Origin: JBEIDK01 sp040383485
GTDB taxonomy: Bacteria; Bacteroidota; Bacteroidia; UBA4408
Direction: 5' to 3'
Length of the DNA: 14,999 nucleotides
Assembly: GCA_040383485.1 (NCBI GenBank)
Contig: JBEIDK010000079.1
Location: forward strand, 1 to 14,999
The notes under the pieces were generated by a model. That model was not told the origin of the DNA and ran no database searches. It saw only the letters and a program-made list of their open reading frames with translations. Made by a program: the position numbers and the translations under genes. Shown here in pieces: positions 1 to 6,881 of the stretch. Numbering within the stretch: position 1 is the first letter of the stretch; each line of letters opens with the position of its first letter.

Positions 1-459
1 AACGCAAAACCCCTTCAAAATATGAAGTATACAACTTTTCCTCATGCATCATATATCCAATATGATTTATTCGCAAAAGTTCATATTTTATTTGGCTTTA
101 GCGTTTCATTACGAACCTCTAACGCATAATCTGGGTTTAATAGTTGTGTTTTGATACTTATAATTAAAGCCTGTTTAAAATTAATTTCAAAGGTATTTTA
201 TGGTATATTTTGTCCATCATTTTGTTGCATCGTTTGATTATATGGCAATGCTATAAACTTCAAATTGATTCTTAAGCTGAACAAAATATCCTCAAAACAA
301 TTCTAATAAAAAATCTAAATAGGCTCTTAACAAATAAAAAATAATCAATCAATAAAATTTGCCTAGTATCAGTTAGTTGAATTAGATGTATTAATTACTA
401 TTGTCATTTTATGTGATTGAAGAATAGAATTAATTTATTATTTTTAATAAAAATATAAA
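1..459. other. Leader region without an intact gene
   Basis: No open reading frame of convincing length runs through this AT-rich stretch. On the minus strand, one frame reads protein-like from about 302 down to a TGA at 83-81, broken by a TAA at 200-198. The last segment ends in residues reading NPDYALEVRNETLKPNKI, and its base composition is richer in G+C than the surroundings. It could be the decayed 3' end of a gene, but I recognise no family. The last 150 bases before the channel gene are A/T-dominated and presumably hold its promoter. I found no good match there to the TTTG-N19-TAnnTTTG pattern. Confidence 0.3.
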
Positions 460-1449
460 ATGGCAAATAAGATTGACTTTTCATTAAAAGAGGTACGTAA
501 AGCTTTTTTACTTGTTAGTCTAACTATTTTAATTGGGATATTCGGTTACATAATAATAGAAGGCTTCACTGTATTAGAATCGCTTTACATGACCGTGCTA
601 ACCATGAGCACTGTTGGATTTATGGAAGTAAAGCCTTTGTCGGATTCTGGAAGAATATTTACAATTTTCTTAATCGTTTCAAGCTTTTCTGCTTTTGCCT
701 ATTTTCTATCAATAATTACTAGATACATACTTGACGGAGAATTTATAATACAATATAAAATACATAAAATGGAACAAAAAATTTTGGAATTAAATGGCCA
801 TGTTATCATATGCGGATTTGGTCGGAATGGGAGGGAAGCAGCTGATGTATTAGTTAAAAGTGGTTTTTCTGTTGTTGTTATTGAAGAAAAAATTACGAAG
901 TTGGAAGCTATTGATAAACGTATTATGTTTTTAGAAGCAGATGCAACAAAGGATGAAATATTTATTAAATGTAATATAAAAAATGCCAAGTCACTTATAA
1001 CCACTTTGCCAAATGATGCTGACAATGTTTATGTTGTATTGGCGGCTAGAGAAATAAATTCTACCATAAATATTATTTCTCGCGCATCAAATGACTCATC
1101 TATAAAAAAACTCAGAACTGCAGGCGCTAATAATATTATTATGCCCGAAAAATTAGGTGGTGCTCAAATGGCAAGCTTAGTTGTAAGTCCTGATATTAAG
1201 GAGTTACTGGATATTATGTCAGTAAAAAATAACGACGATTTCAACATCAAAGAATTTGAATTGTCAAAAGACGTTTGTTTTGCTAACTTGAATGTGAACC
1301 GCACTATTGGTGCAACTATTTTAGCTTTTCGTGATAAAAATTTAAGCTACATTCTAAATCCAGATTTATCTATTACTTGTTTAAAAGGAAACAAAGTAAT
1401 TGTTATGGGGAACAAATCACAACTTCAAGATTTTTTAAAAATAATTTAA
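460..1449 (+). CDS. Two-TM potassium channel with RCK (TrkA-N/TrkA-C) domain
   Basis: Probable membrane potassium channel with a cytosolic nucleotide-gated regulatory domain. Residues about 15-35 and 65-90 are hydrophobic and flank a pore loop (residues 43-60) reading YMTVLTMSTVGFMEVKPLS, which matches the P-loop of Kch/MthK-type channels. A Rossmann RCK-N domain follows: GFGRNG at 119-124, an acidic residue after the second strand (VVIEE, about 139-143), and LEADAT at 158-163. A TrkA-C-like domain spans roughly 260-329. The length of 329 residues is normal for two-TM/RCK channels. The filter is odd: TVGFM replaces TVGYG, so the second glycine is Met. The gene stands alone on the plus strand and overlaps the convergent PhnA gene by 4 bp. 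The family assignment is firm, but ion selectivity is not established by the sequence. Confidence 0.88.
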   Translation: MANKIDFSLKEVRKAFLLVSLTILIGIFGYIIIEGFTVLESLYMTVLTMSTVGFMEVKPLSDSGRIFTIFLIVSSFSAFAYFLSIITRYILDGEFIIQYKIHKMEQKILELNGHVIICGFGRNGREAADVLVKSGFSVVVIEEKITKLEAIDKRIMFLEADATKDEIFIKCNIKNAKSLITTLPNDADNVYVVLAAREINSTINIISRASNDSSIKKLRTAGANNIIMPEKLGGAQMASLVVSPDIKELLDIMSVKNNDDFNIKEFELSKDVCFANLNVNRTIGATILAFRDKNLSYILNPDLSITCLKGNKVIVMGNKSQLQDFLKII

Positions 1450-2006
1450 ACCAATTGTTTCTTCACAAATTTAGTGAGTATAACAATTACCTGGTCATTA
1501 ATCTTACCCTCTATTTGTTCGGTATTATCAAATACCAATTTAATTTTTTTAATCACTGTTCCTGCTGATGCAGTAAAGCTTGTACCTTTTACATTTAGTG
1601 CTTGTGTAAGTACAACTGAGTCACCATTGGATAATTTATTTGCAAAGGCATCTTTATGAAACTCTTCAATTGCAAAAGCACTCATTGCCCAGTTAATTAT
1701 TGGTTCATCAACATCTACTAAATTTAATAAATTGTCAGCCCATTCTTGTCCTTCTTGTTGTTTTAAGATTCTATAGCTTAATGCTTGCACACTTGGCTCA
1801 GGATTCCATATACTACCTTCTAAACATCTCCAATGATAACTAAATTTACTATCAATTTCTGCCAAACATTTATTGCAAATTGCAACCTGATTGTCAATAC
1901 TTGCATCGCTTTTAGGGCTAACCGTGTATTCGTTATTCGCTGCTTCGGTTACGCATAATTCGCATAAACTATTACTGCGTTGTTCCAATGCTTTACTAAT
2001 TGACAT
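1446..2006 (-). CDS. phnA: PhnA family zinc-ribbon protein
   Basis: Small cytosolic protein of 186 residues in the PhnA (E. coli YjdM) family. The N-terminus carries two CxxC pairs (C15/C18 and C44/C47) forming a zinc ribbon, seen as SLCELC and AICNKC. The middle part is rich in W, E and D, and the C-terminal domain (about 115-186) has the family pattern of an LSNGDSVVLTQALNVKGT loop followed by IKKIKL and a KINDQVIVILTKFVKK end. Despite the name, the family is not part of the phosphonate C-P lyase machinery, and its biochemical role is not settled. The ATG at 2006 fits the family N-terminus. The gene lies 83 bp downstream of the M3 peptidase on the same strand and may be co-transcribed. Its 3' end overlaps the convergent channel gene. 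Confidence 0.9.
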   Translation of the reverse strand: MSISKALEQRSNSLCELCVTEAANNEYTVSPKSDASIDNQVAICNKCLAEIDSKFSYHWRCLEGSIWNPEPSVQALSYRILKQQEGQEWADNLLNLVDVDEPIINWAMSAFAIEEFHKDAFANKLSNGDSVVLTQALNVKGTSFTASAGTVIKKIKLVFDNTEQIEGKINDQVIVILTKFVKKQLV

Positions 2007-2089
2007 ATTTTATTTTTTTTAATGCTGCGATGTAGAGGTAATTATTTATTATTAGGTATGTGTTGTTACAATTACTAACCAATTTGCGA

Positions 2090-3802
2090 TTAGCTTTTCA
2101 AAATCTTTAATTCTGAATACACAAATTCAATTAACTCTTTTACATATTCTTTCGAGAAATCAAATTTAATTCCAGCAGTAGCATATATTTCTTTAATACC
2201 CACAGTATAACCTAATGATAAAGCCGCCTTATATTGTTCAATAGTTTTTTGAGAATTGCTTTTATAGTTCCGCCAAACAGCAATAGCTCCTAATTGAGCC
2301 ATGCCATACTCTATATAATAAAAAGGCACTTCGTATATATGTAATTGTTTTTGCCACTGATACGCCAAATTTTCTTCATAACCCAAATAGTTGATGTTTT
2401 CTGGATTATAATCAGTAGCTATTTTTATCCAAGCATTTTTTCTTTCATCATCAGTGTGGTTTAAGTTTTCATAAATCCAATGTTGAAATTTATCAACCGT
2501 AGCAACCCATGGCAAGGTTTCAAGTACCTTTTCTAGCTGGTCTATTTTAGCACGTTTGTAATCTTCTTTATTTTTAAAAAAAGCATCCCAATGTTCCATA
2601 CTTATTAGCTCCATACTCATTGAAGCTAATTCTGCTACTTCGCTAGGAGGGTTTTTAAAGCTGGCCAACTCAAGCGGAACGCATAAAAAGCTATGTATAG
2701 CATGTCCGCCTTCGTGAACCATTGTAACTAAATCTTTTTGACTGCCAACACTATTCATATAAATAAAAGGTACACCACTTTCCATTAATGGGTACATAAA
2801 CCCTCCTGGTGCTTTACCAATTCTAGCATCTAAATTCAGAAAATTCAAACCTTTCATCGTAGCAATACAGCTACCAAAGTAAGGGTCTATTTTGTTAAAT
2901 GTATCAATGGTCTTATTTGTTAGTTCATCAGCCGTTTCAAATGGTTGTAAAGGAGGCATATTACTTGGGTCAACTGCCAAATCATAAGGCCGCAATTCTT
3001 CTACCTTAAGTTCATATTTTCTTTCATTACTTAAAAGATTAATCACAGGCATTGCCACTTCTTTAATTGCTTCGTGAAAATTAAAACAGTCTTGAATGTT
3101 ATAGTCAAAACGCCCTAACTCATCATGCATGAAATCGCGAAAATTATTATAGCCTGCATTTTTTGCAACCTGCTGACGTAATTTTATTAAACTATTCAAT
3201 TGCTCATCTAGCAAGTTTTTATCTTTTAACCTACGCTCAGCAATTTTTTCATACACCAATTTTCTATGTTCGCGATTTACACTTTCAAGATGTTTGGCAG
3301 CTTTTTGTAATGGCATTACTTCACCTTCAATCTCTACTGTCATTGCGGCACATACCTTTCCGTACTCCTGTTGTAATTTATTAATCTCTACTGCTATTGG
3401 TATATTTTCGTCACGAAACAATTCAATACTTCGTTTTATTCCTCGTAAATAAATATCGAATTTACCTTTAGGTAAATCATTTATGAATGTATTATTGATT
3501 AGCTTATTATTTAACTTGTCAGAATATGGTGCAATGTTTGGTTCTATTTCGGTAACAAAAAACTCAAATGCTTCTGATAGATTTGTGTTTGTAGTATCGC
3601 AATTCATGTTTATGTATCGCCAAGCCATATCTTCATTTACAATGCTTTCTAATTCACTGCGATTGCGCATCCATAATTCTAGTTCATTTACATCACTTAT
3701 TTCTTTATCTAATAATAATTTGTAATAAGGTTCAAGTGTTTGCCAATTGCTAACTTTATATGAGTCAGGTAAAAAACTACGCTTTAGTTTTAAGTTATTC
3801 AT
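2090..3802 (-). CDS. M3 family oligoendopeptidase (PepF-like)
   Basis: Zinc metallopeptidase predicted to cleave short peptides in the cytosol. Counting from the ATG at 3802, the protein has 570 residues, typical of M3B oligoendopeptidases. The zinc motif HEGGH is at residues 363-367 within LVTMVHEGGHAIHSF. The third ligand Glu is probably E391, in the downstream SEVAELASMSMELIS helix. The C-terminal substrate pocket motif is seen as HIYEVPFYYIEYGMAQLGA. No signal peptide is visible. An upstream in-frame TTG at 3826 would add eight residues, but it lies in the U-tract of the terminator of the preceding gene and the added residues do not look like the family, so I chose ATG 3802. The gene follows the DUF5606 gene and precedes phnA. 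No clear promoter of its own is visible in the short gap, so transcription may come from readthrough or from inside the upstream gene. Confidence 0.93.
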   Translation of the reverse strand: MNNLKLKRSFLPDSYKVSNWQTLEPYYKLLLDKEISDVNELELWMRNRSELESIVNEDMAWRYINMNCDTTNTNLSEAFEFFVTEIEPNIAPYSDKLNNKLINNTFINDLPKGKFDIYLRGIKRSIELFRDENIPIAVEINKLQQEYGKVCAAMTVEIEGEVMPLQKAAKHLESVNREHRKLVYEKIAERRLKDKNLLDEQLNSLIKLRQQVAKNAGYNNFRDFMHDELGRFDYNIQDCFNFHEAIKEVAMPVINLLSNERKYELKVEELRPYDLAVDPSNMPPLQPFETADELTNKTIDTFNKIDPYFGSCIATMKGLNFLNLDARIGKAPGGFMYPLMESGVPFIYMNSVGSQKDLVTMVHEGGHAIHSFLCVPLELASFKNPPSEVAELASMSMELISMEHWDAFFKNKEDYKRAKIDQLEKVLETLPWVATVDKFQHWIYENLNHTDDERKNAWIKIATDYNPENINYLGYEENLAYQWQKQLHIYEVPFYYIEYGMAQLGAIAVWRNYKSNSQKTIEQYKAALSLGYTVGIKEIYATAGIKFDFSKEYVKELIEFVYSELKILKS

Positions 3803-3828
3803 TTGAAATTGGATTATTAAATACAAAA

Positions 3829-3853
3829 AAAAAACCGGTGCTTAAGCTCCGGT
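3829..3853 (-). terminator. Intrinsic terminator of the DUF5606 gene
   Basis: Read on the minus strand, ACCGG and CCGGT form the outer stem with an A-A mismatch and an inner GC-TTAA-GC helix (3853 to 3834), followed by about ten U residues. The stem includes the TAA stop codon of the DUF5606 gene, so the terminator overlaps the end of the coding region. The U-tract runs into the 24 bp in front of the peptidase start. Confidence 0.8.
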
Positions 3854-4420
3854 CTTTCTAACTGTTGACGTTTTGCGCACTGGGGCTGCTGTAGCTTTTG
3901 CCTTGGTGCCAGTATCTTTTTTAGCTTTCGTTGTTGTTGTTTTATCTCCAACCACTTTTTTAGGTTTCTTAGATTTTTCATCAGCTTCATCACCTTCCTC
4001 TGCTTTGCTTGCTTTCGATTCTTTTTCAACTACAACTTCAACAAGCATTTTATTTTCTTGCAATAAATTATACCATGTCAATAATTTTTTAATGTCAGAG
4101 TTATGAACTCTATCTTTATCAAATTCAGGTAATACTTTATTTAAATATTCAGTAAGTTCGGCTCCCGAACCTTTAGGGTCAATTGCCTTTTTTCCTTTTT
4201 CAGCATCAAATATTTTTTGAAAAACTTCTGCCAGTGGCATATCTTCGCCTTGTGTGAAAATACTGATATCTTCAAGCGTACTCATCTTAAAATGAGAGAA
4301 TGCATTCATTCTTTTTTTATCAGTTAATGATTCTACAATAACTCCGCTCTTTGCTTGTGCTACAACTTTGTATAAACCCGGATAACCAGATATTGCAATG
4401 AAACCTTTTAAATCAATCAT
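3842..4420 (-). CDS. DUF5606 domain protein with basic K/T/A-rich tail
   Basis: Bacteroidota-specific protein of unknown function, 192 residues. Residues 1-125 match the DUF5606 family: the start MIDLKGFIAISGYPGLYKV, then VVAQAKSGVIVESL, STLEDISIFT, a PLAEVFQKIFD helix, VLPEFDKDRVHNSDIKKLLTWY, and no signal peptide. From about residue 130 the chain becomes low-complexity and strongly basic, with repeated K/A/T/P stretches (KKPKKVVGDK, KAKKDTGTKAKA), after an acidic stretch AEEGDEADE. Such tails resemble histone H1-like and other nucleic-acid-binding C-termini, which is only an inference. The gene has a good Bacteroidota-type promoter just upstream and an intrinsic terminator at its 3' end, so it looks like its own transcription unit. 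Confidence 0.85.
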   Translation of the reverse strand: MIDLKGFIAISGYPGLYKVVAQAKSGVIVESLTDKKRMNAFSHFKMSTLEDISIFTQGEDMPLAEVFQKIFDAEKGKKAIDPKGSGAELTEYLNKVLPEFDKDRVHNSDIKKLLTWYNLLQENKMLVEVVVEKESKASKAEEGDEADEKSKKPKKVVGDKTTTTKAKKDTGTKAKATAAPVRKTSTVRKTGA

Positions 4421-4445
4421 AATACTATTTGTAATTTGTGGTTGG

Positions 4446-4476
4446 CGAAGCTATAAGGTTTTTTTTATTGTACAAA
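4446..4476 (-). promoter_or_regulatory. Bacteroidota-type promoter of the DUF5606 gene
   Basis: On the minus strand TTTG (4476-4473) is followed by exactly 19 bases and TAGCTTCG (4453-4446), one base from the Bacteroidota consensus TTTG-N19-TAnnTTTG. The ATG at 4420 lies 25 bases beyond the -7 element, so the 5' leader would be short (about 20 nt). Confidence 0.55.
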
Positions 4477-4544
4477 ATTCATTCGTTAACTAGTTGAATC
4501 TCTGATTACTTGAAAATACTAATACTTGTTGAATAATTTATTCA

Positions 4545-5294
4545 TCACTTTTTAGAAACATAATTATACTTAATAATTGTGTTATAATTTTGTGTTTGAT
4601 TTGAATTGTCATTCTTATTTGGCTCAATAACCTCAATTTCATTTATTGTTTCCGCGGGAGGATTGCCACTCCAATCAAAATCTACTTCTTCATCACTTTC
4701 AGGATTTATTTCCCACGAATACTTTTGTTTTTGAATTCCAATATTTTTATAATAAAATGCAGCAAACAATCCTGCTAATGAGCCTAATAAATGACTTTCC
4801 CATGAGATACCATTTTGTAATGGCAAAATACCCCAAATCAATCCACCATATACAAATGCTACAAACATTGAAAAAGATAGGAGATGGGTATTTTTTCTGA
4901 TTACCCCACTTGCAAATAAAAATACTGCTAATCCATAAACTACCCCACTTGCACCAATATGGTAAACTGCTCTGGCGCTAACCCAAACCCAAAAACCACT
5001 GGCCAAATAAATTACTGCAAAAACTTTATAGCCTAAACTTTTAAAATAATAGAACATTCCAGCTCCTAAAACAATTATTGGTATACTGTTAGAAAACAAA
5101 TGAACAAAATCTGCATGTATTAATTGCGATGTAAATATTCCAACAATACCTTTGGTAGTTCTTGGTAAAACTCCAAACCTTGCCCAATTAGCATTAAAAA
5201 CTATTTCACAAATCTTTATTAGCCAAATTAAAATTACGAATGCTACCGGGAAAAAGAAACTATGGAAAAGTCTTGACTTGTCTTCTTTATTCAT
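4545..5294 (-). CDS. Rhomboid family intramembrane serine protease
   Basis: Membrane serine protease that cleaves within or next to transmembrane segments. The 249-residue protein shows the rhomboid signature: HADFVHLFSNS (H60, H65, N69) at the start of one helix, the nucleophile motif GASG at 114-117 (Ser116), and the catalytic His at 168 in SWESHLLGSLAG. About six hydrophobic segments lie between residues 12 and 182. After about residue 185 comes a hydrophilic tail, first acidic (PESDEEVDFDW) and then rich in N, Q, T and Y, which is longer than in minimal rhomboids. The ATG at 5294 is 25 bases downstream of a good -7 element. The gene is divergent from the small exported protein gene at 5391. 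Substrates cannot be inferred. Confidence 0.92.
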   Translation of the reverse strand: MNKEDKSRLFHSFFFPVAFVILIWLIKICEIVFNANWARFGVLPRTTKGIVGIFTSQLIHADFVHLFSNSIPIIVLGAGMFYYFKSLGYKVFAVIYLASGFWVWVSARAVYHIGASGVVYGLAVFLFASGVIRKNTHLLSFSMFVAFVYGGLIWGILPLQNGISWESHLLGSLAGLFAAFYYKNIGIQKQKYSWEINPESDEEVDFDWSGNPPAETINEIEVIEPNKNDNSNQTQNYNTIIKYNYVSKK

Positions 5295-5318
5295 ACTTTT
5301 TTGTTTTCAAGAAACATT

Positions 5319-5349
5319 CCAAGCTATACGTTTGTGACATTGTGTCAAA
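5319..5349 (-). promoter_or_regulatory. Bacteroidota-type promoter of the rhomboid gene
   Basis: On the minus strand TTTG (5349-5346) is followed by exactly 19 bases and TAGCTTGG (5326-5319), close to TTTG-N19-TAnnTTTG. The start codon at 5294 implies a leader of about 20 nt. The -7 element is nearly the same as that of the DUF5606 gene (TAGCTTCG), which supports both calls. Confidence 0.55.
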
Positions 5350-5351
5350 AA
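5331..5351. promoter_or_regulatory. Operator-like dyad in the rhomboid promoter
   Basis: TGACA-TTG-TGTCA (5335-5347) is a perfect 5-3-5 inverted repeat. With flanks TTTG and AAAA it extends to a 9-3-9 dyad with one mismatch. It sits over the -33 element and spacer of the rhomboid promoter, in the divergent gap to the gene at 5391, as expected for a repressor site. No hairpin-plus-U-tract follows on either strand, so a terminator is unlikely. The binding protein is unknown. Confidence 0.35.
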
Positions 5352-5390
5352 AAAAACTTATTTTCGTTACTAAATTTTAATTATTGATTC

Positions 5391-5954
5391 ATGAAAAATA
5401 AATATTTATTATTTGCTTTATTTAATATTTTCTTATTAACGAAAGCACAAGCACAAACAGAAACAGTTACCTTTCCTTTTAGTTTTCATGTTTTCGATGA
5501 GGATTCCAAGTTGAATTTGTCTGATAAGTCAGTTAAGGTTTATGAAAATGGTAATTTAGTTAAAACTATTTATACAAATGAAAATGGAATTGTAAAATAC
5601 AACTTTAAGTTGGACAATGATTATAAATTAGTAGTGGTTAGTTCTGATAATTATATAGAAAAAACAATTCAAATTGACACTCGCAATATAGCACTGCAAA
5701 ATTGGAAATATAAAAATTCGAAGAATGTTAGTATTGGTTATGAAGTGCAAATACAGCTTTTTAAGCCCATTGCCTTAAGTTGTCAAAACTTTGCATTTTT
5801 GGAAAAATCTCCAGTAATGTATTTAAAGTATGATGTTAATGCCAAAGACATAATTGATATTGTTGGTGATAATGTTATCAATCAAATAAAAAAGGAAAGA
5901 AGAAAATCGTGCGATAGAAAAGTAATAACTCAAAAATTAAGAGTCACCTTTTAA
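5391..5954 (+). CDS. Small exported protein of unknown function
   Basis: Protein of 187 residues that I do not recognise. It begins with a clear signal peptide: MKNK, a hydrophobic core to about residue 16, and TKAQAQ with an AQA-type cleavage site near residue 21. No lipobox cysteine follows, so it is probably periplasmic or secreted rather than a lipoprotein. Residues about 27-95 look like a single beta-sandwich of the carboxypeptidase-regulatory-like kind: FHVFDEDSKLNLSDKSVKVYENGNLVKTIYTNENGIVKYNF, with a strand-turn pattern ending in DNYKLVVVSSDNY. The second half has two cysteines (SCQN and SCDR), a lysine/arginine-rich stretch and the C-terminal LRVTF. The gene is monocistronic: a divergent gene lies upstream and a strong terminator downstream. 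No T9SS C-terminal domain is evident. Confidence 0.75.
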   Translation: MKNKYLLFALFNIFLLTKAQAQTETVTFPFSFHVFDEDSKLNLSDKSVKVYENGNLVKTIYTNENGIVKYNFKLDNDYKLVVVSSDNYIEKTIQIDTRNIALQNWKYKNSKNVSIGYEVQIQLFKPIALSCQNFAFLEKSPVMYLKYDVNAKDIIDIVGDNVINQIKKERRKSCDRKVITQKLRVTF

Positions 5955-5997
5955 TATTCATTTTAAAACTACTATTATTACAAAATATTTCAAACTT

Positions 5998-6028
5998 AAA
6001 AGTAGAAAATACGTTTTCTACTTTTTTT
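5998..6028 (+). terminator. Intrinsic terminator of the exported-protein gene
   Basis: A perfect 12-bp stem (AAAAGTAGAAAA / TTTTCTACTTTT) with a TACG loop spans 5998-6025 and runs into a T-tract (T7 at 6022-6028). It lies 43 bp after the stop codon of the upstream gene and 18 bp before the 3-hydroxybutyrate dehydrogenase gene. It isolates the two units unless a promoter overlaps it. Confidence 0.8.
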
Positions 6029-6045
6029 ATTTAATTTAACTGATT

Positions 6046-6810
6046 ATGAATGTACTTATTACAGGTTCAACAAGCGGAATTGGACTTGGAATAGCAAAGG
6101 TTTTTGCTAAGGCAGGATACAATATTGCATTTAATGGTTTAGAAAATGATGGCGCCGAAATAGCTGCTAAAATTGGTATCGAATTCAAGATAAAAACATA
6201 CTATTCAAATGCTAACTTACTTTATCCTGAACAAATAAAAACAATGATTAACGAGGCCGAAAAAACCCTAGGTAAAATTCATGTTTTAATTAATAATGCT
6301 GGCATACAACATGTGTGTGAAATTGAGAACTTTCCTGAAGAAAAGTGGGAAGCAATTATTAAAATTAATTTGTCTTCGGTTTTTTATACAACCAAATTTT
6401 TGATGAAACAAATGAAAGAGAATAAGTTTGGCCGAATTATAAATATTGCCTCAGCACACGGTTTGGTTGCCTCAGAGTTTAAAGGGGCTTATGTGGCTGC
6501 GAAGCACGGTGTTGTTGGATTTACAAAGGTTACAGCACTTGAAGGTGCTCCTTATAATGTTACATGTAATGCCATTTGCCCTGGTTACGTAAAAACACCT
6601 TTGGTTGAAAAACAAATTGCTGACCAAGCCAAAACACACGGAATAACTGAAGATGAAGTAGTAAATAAAATAATGCTTGCAAAACAACCAGTTAAAGATT
6701 TTGTTAGTGTTGAAGAAATAGGAAACCTTGCCTTGTTTTTGGCAAACGAAAAATCCAAATTAATAACAGGTACAGCATTGCCAATTGATGGTGGATGGTT
6801 AGCTCAATAA
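6046..6810 (+). CDS. bdhA: D-3-hydroxybutyrate dehydrogenase (SDR family)
   Basis: Cytosolic NAD-dependent enzyme interconverting D-3-hydroxybutyrate and acetoacetate, in ketone-body or polyhydroxybutyrate breakdown. The 254-residue SDR shows the cofactor motif TGSTSGIG (6-13), NNAG (83-86), and the catalytic triad Ser136, Tyr149, Lys153. The substrate-binding residues described for the Pseudomonas fragi enzyme (Gln94, His144, Lys152, Gln196) are all present with a constant offset of six: Q88, H138, K146, Q190. That pattern makes this more specific than a generic SDR call. The end LPIDGGWLAQ matches the family. The gene is first in an apparent operon with the patatin-like gene 71 bp downstream. 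No PHB synthase or depolymerase is visible in the window. Confidence 0.93.
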   Translation: MNVLITGSTSGIGLGIAKVFAKAGYNIAFNGLENDGAEIAAKIGIEFKIKTYYSNANLLYPEQIKTMINEAEKTLGKIHVLINNAGIQHVCEIENFPEEKWEAIIKINLSSVFYTTKFLMKQMKENKFGRIINIASAHGLVASEFKGAYVAAKHGVVGFTKVTALEGAPYNVTCNAICPGYVKTPLVEKQIADQAKTHGITEDEVVNKIMLAKQPVKDFVSVEEIGNLALFLANEKSKLITGTALPIDGGWLAQ

Positions 6811-6881
6811 TGAGAATAGATTTCTAATGCTAATTACTTTTAATACCATACTCAAAAAAAAATAACAATTAATCACTAAAA

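Noticed and set aside
1446..2006. Phosphonate metabolism role from the PhnA name
   Set aside because: The family name is historical and no C-P lyase genes are nearby, so no phosphonate role is claimed.
2060..2100. Weak hairpin CTAAT...GTTAG after the M3 peptidase
   Set aside because: Five pairs including a wobble, a long loop and no U-tract; not a supported terminator.
3163..3725. Plus-strand ORFs of 73 and 80 codons inside the M3 peptidase
   Set aside because: They are antisense shadows of a strongly supported coding sequence and lack any recognisable motif.
3803..3826. Upstream TTG start of the M3 peptidase giving a 578-residue form
   Set aside because: The TTG lies in the U-tract of the preceding terminator and the eight extra residues do not resemble the family N-terminus; ATG 3802 is preferred.
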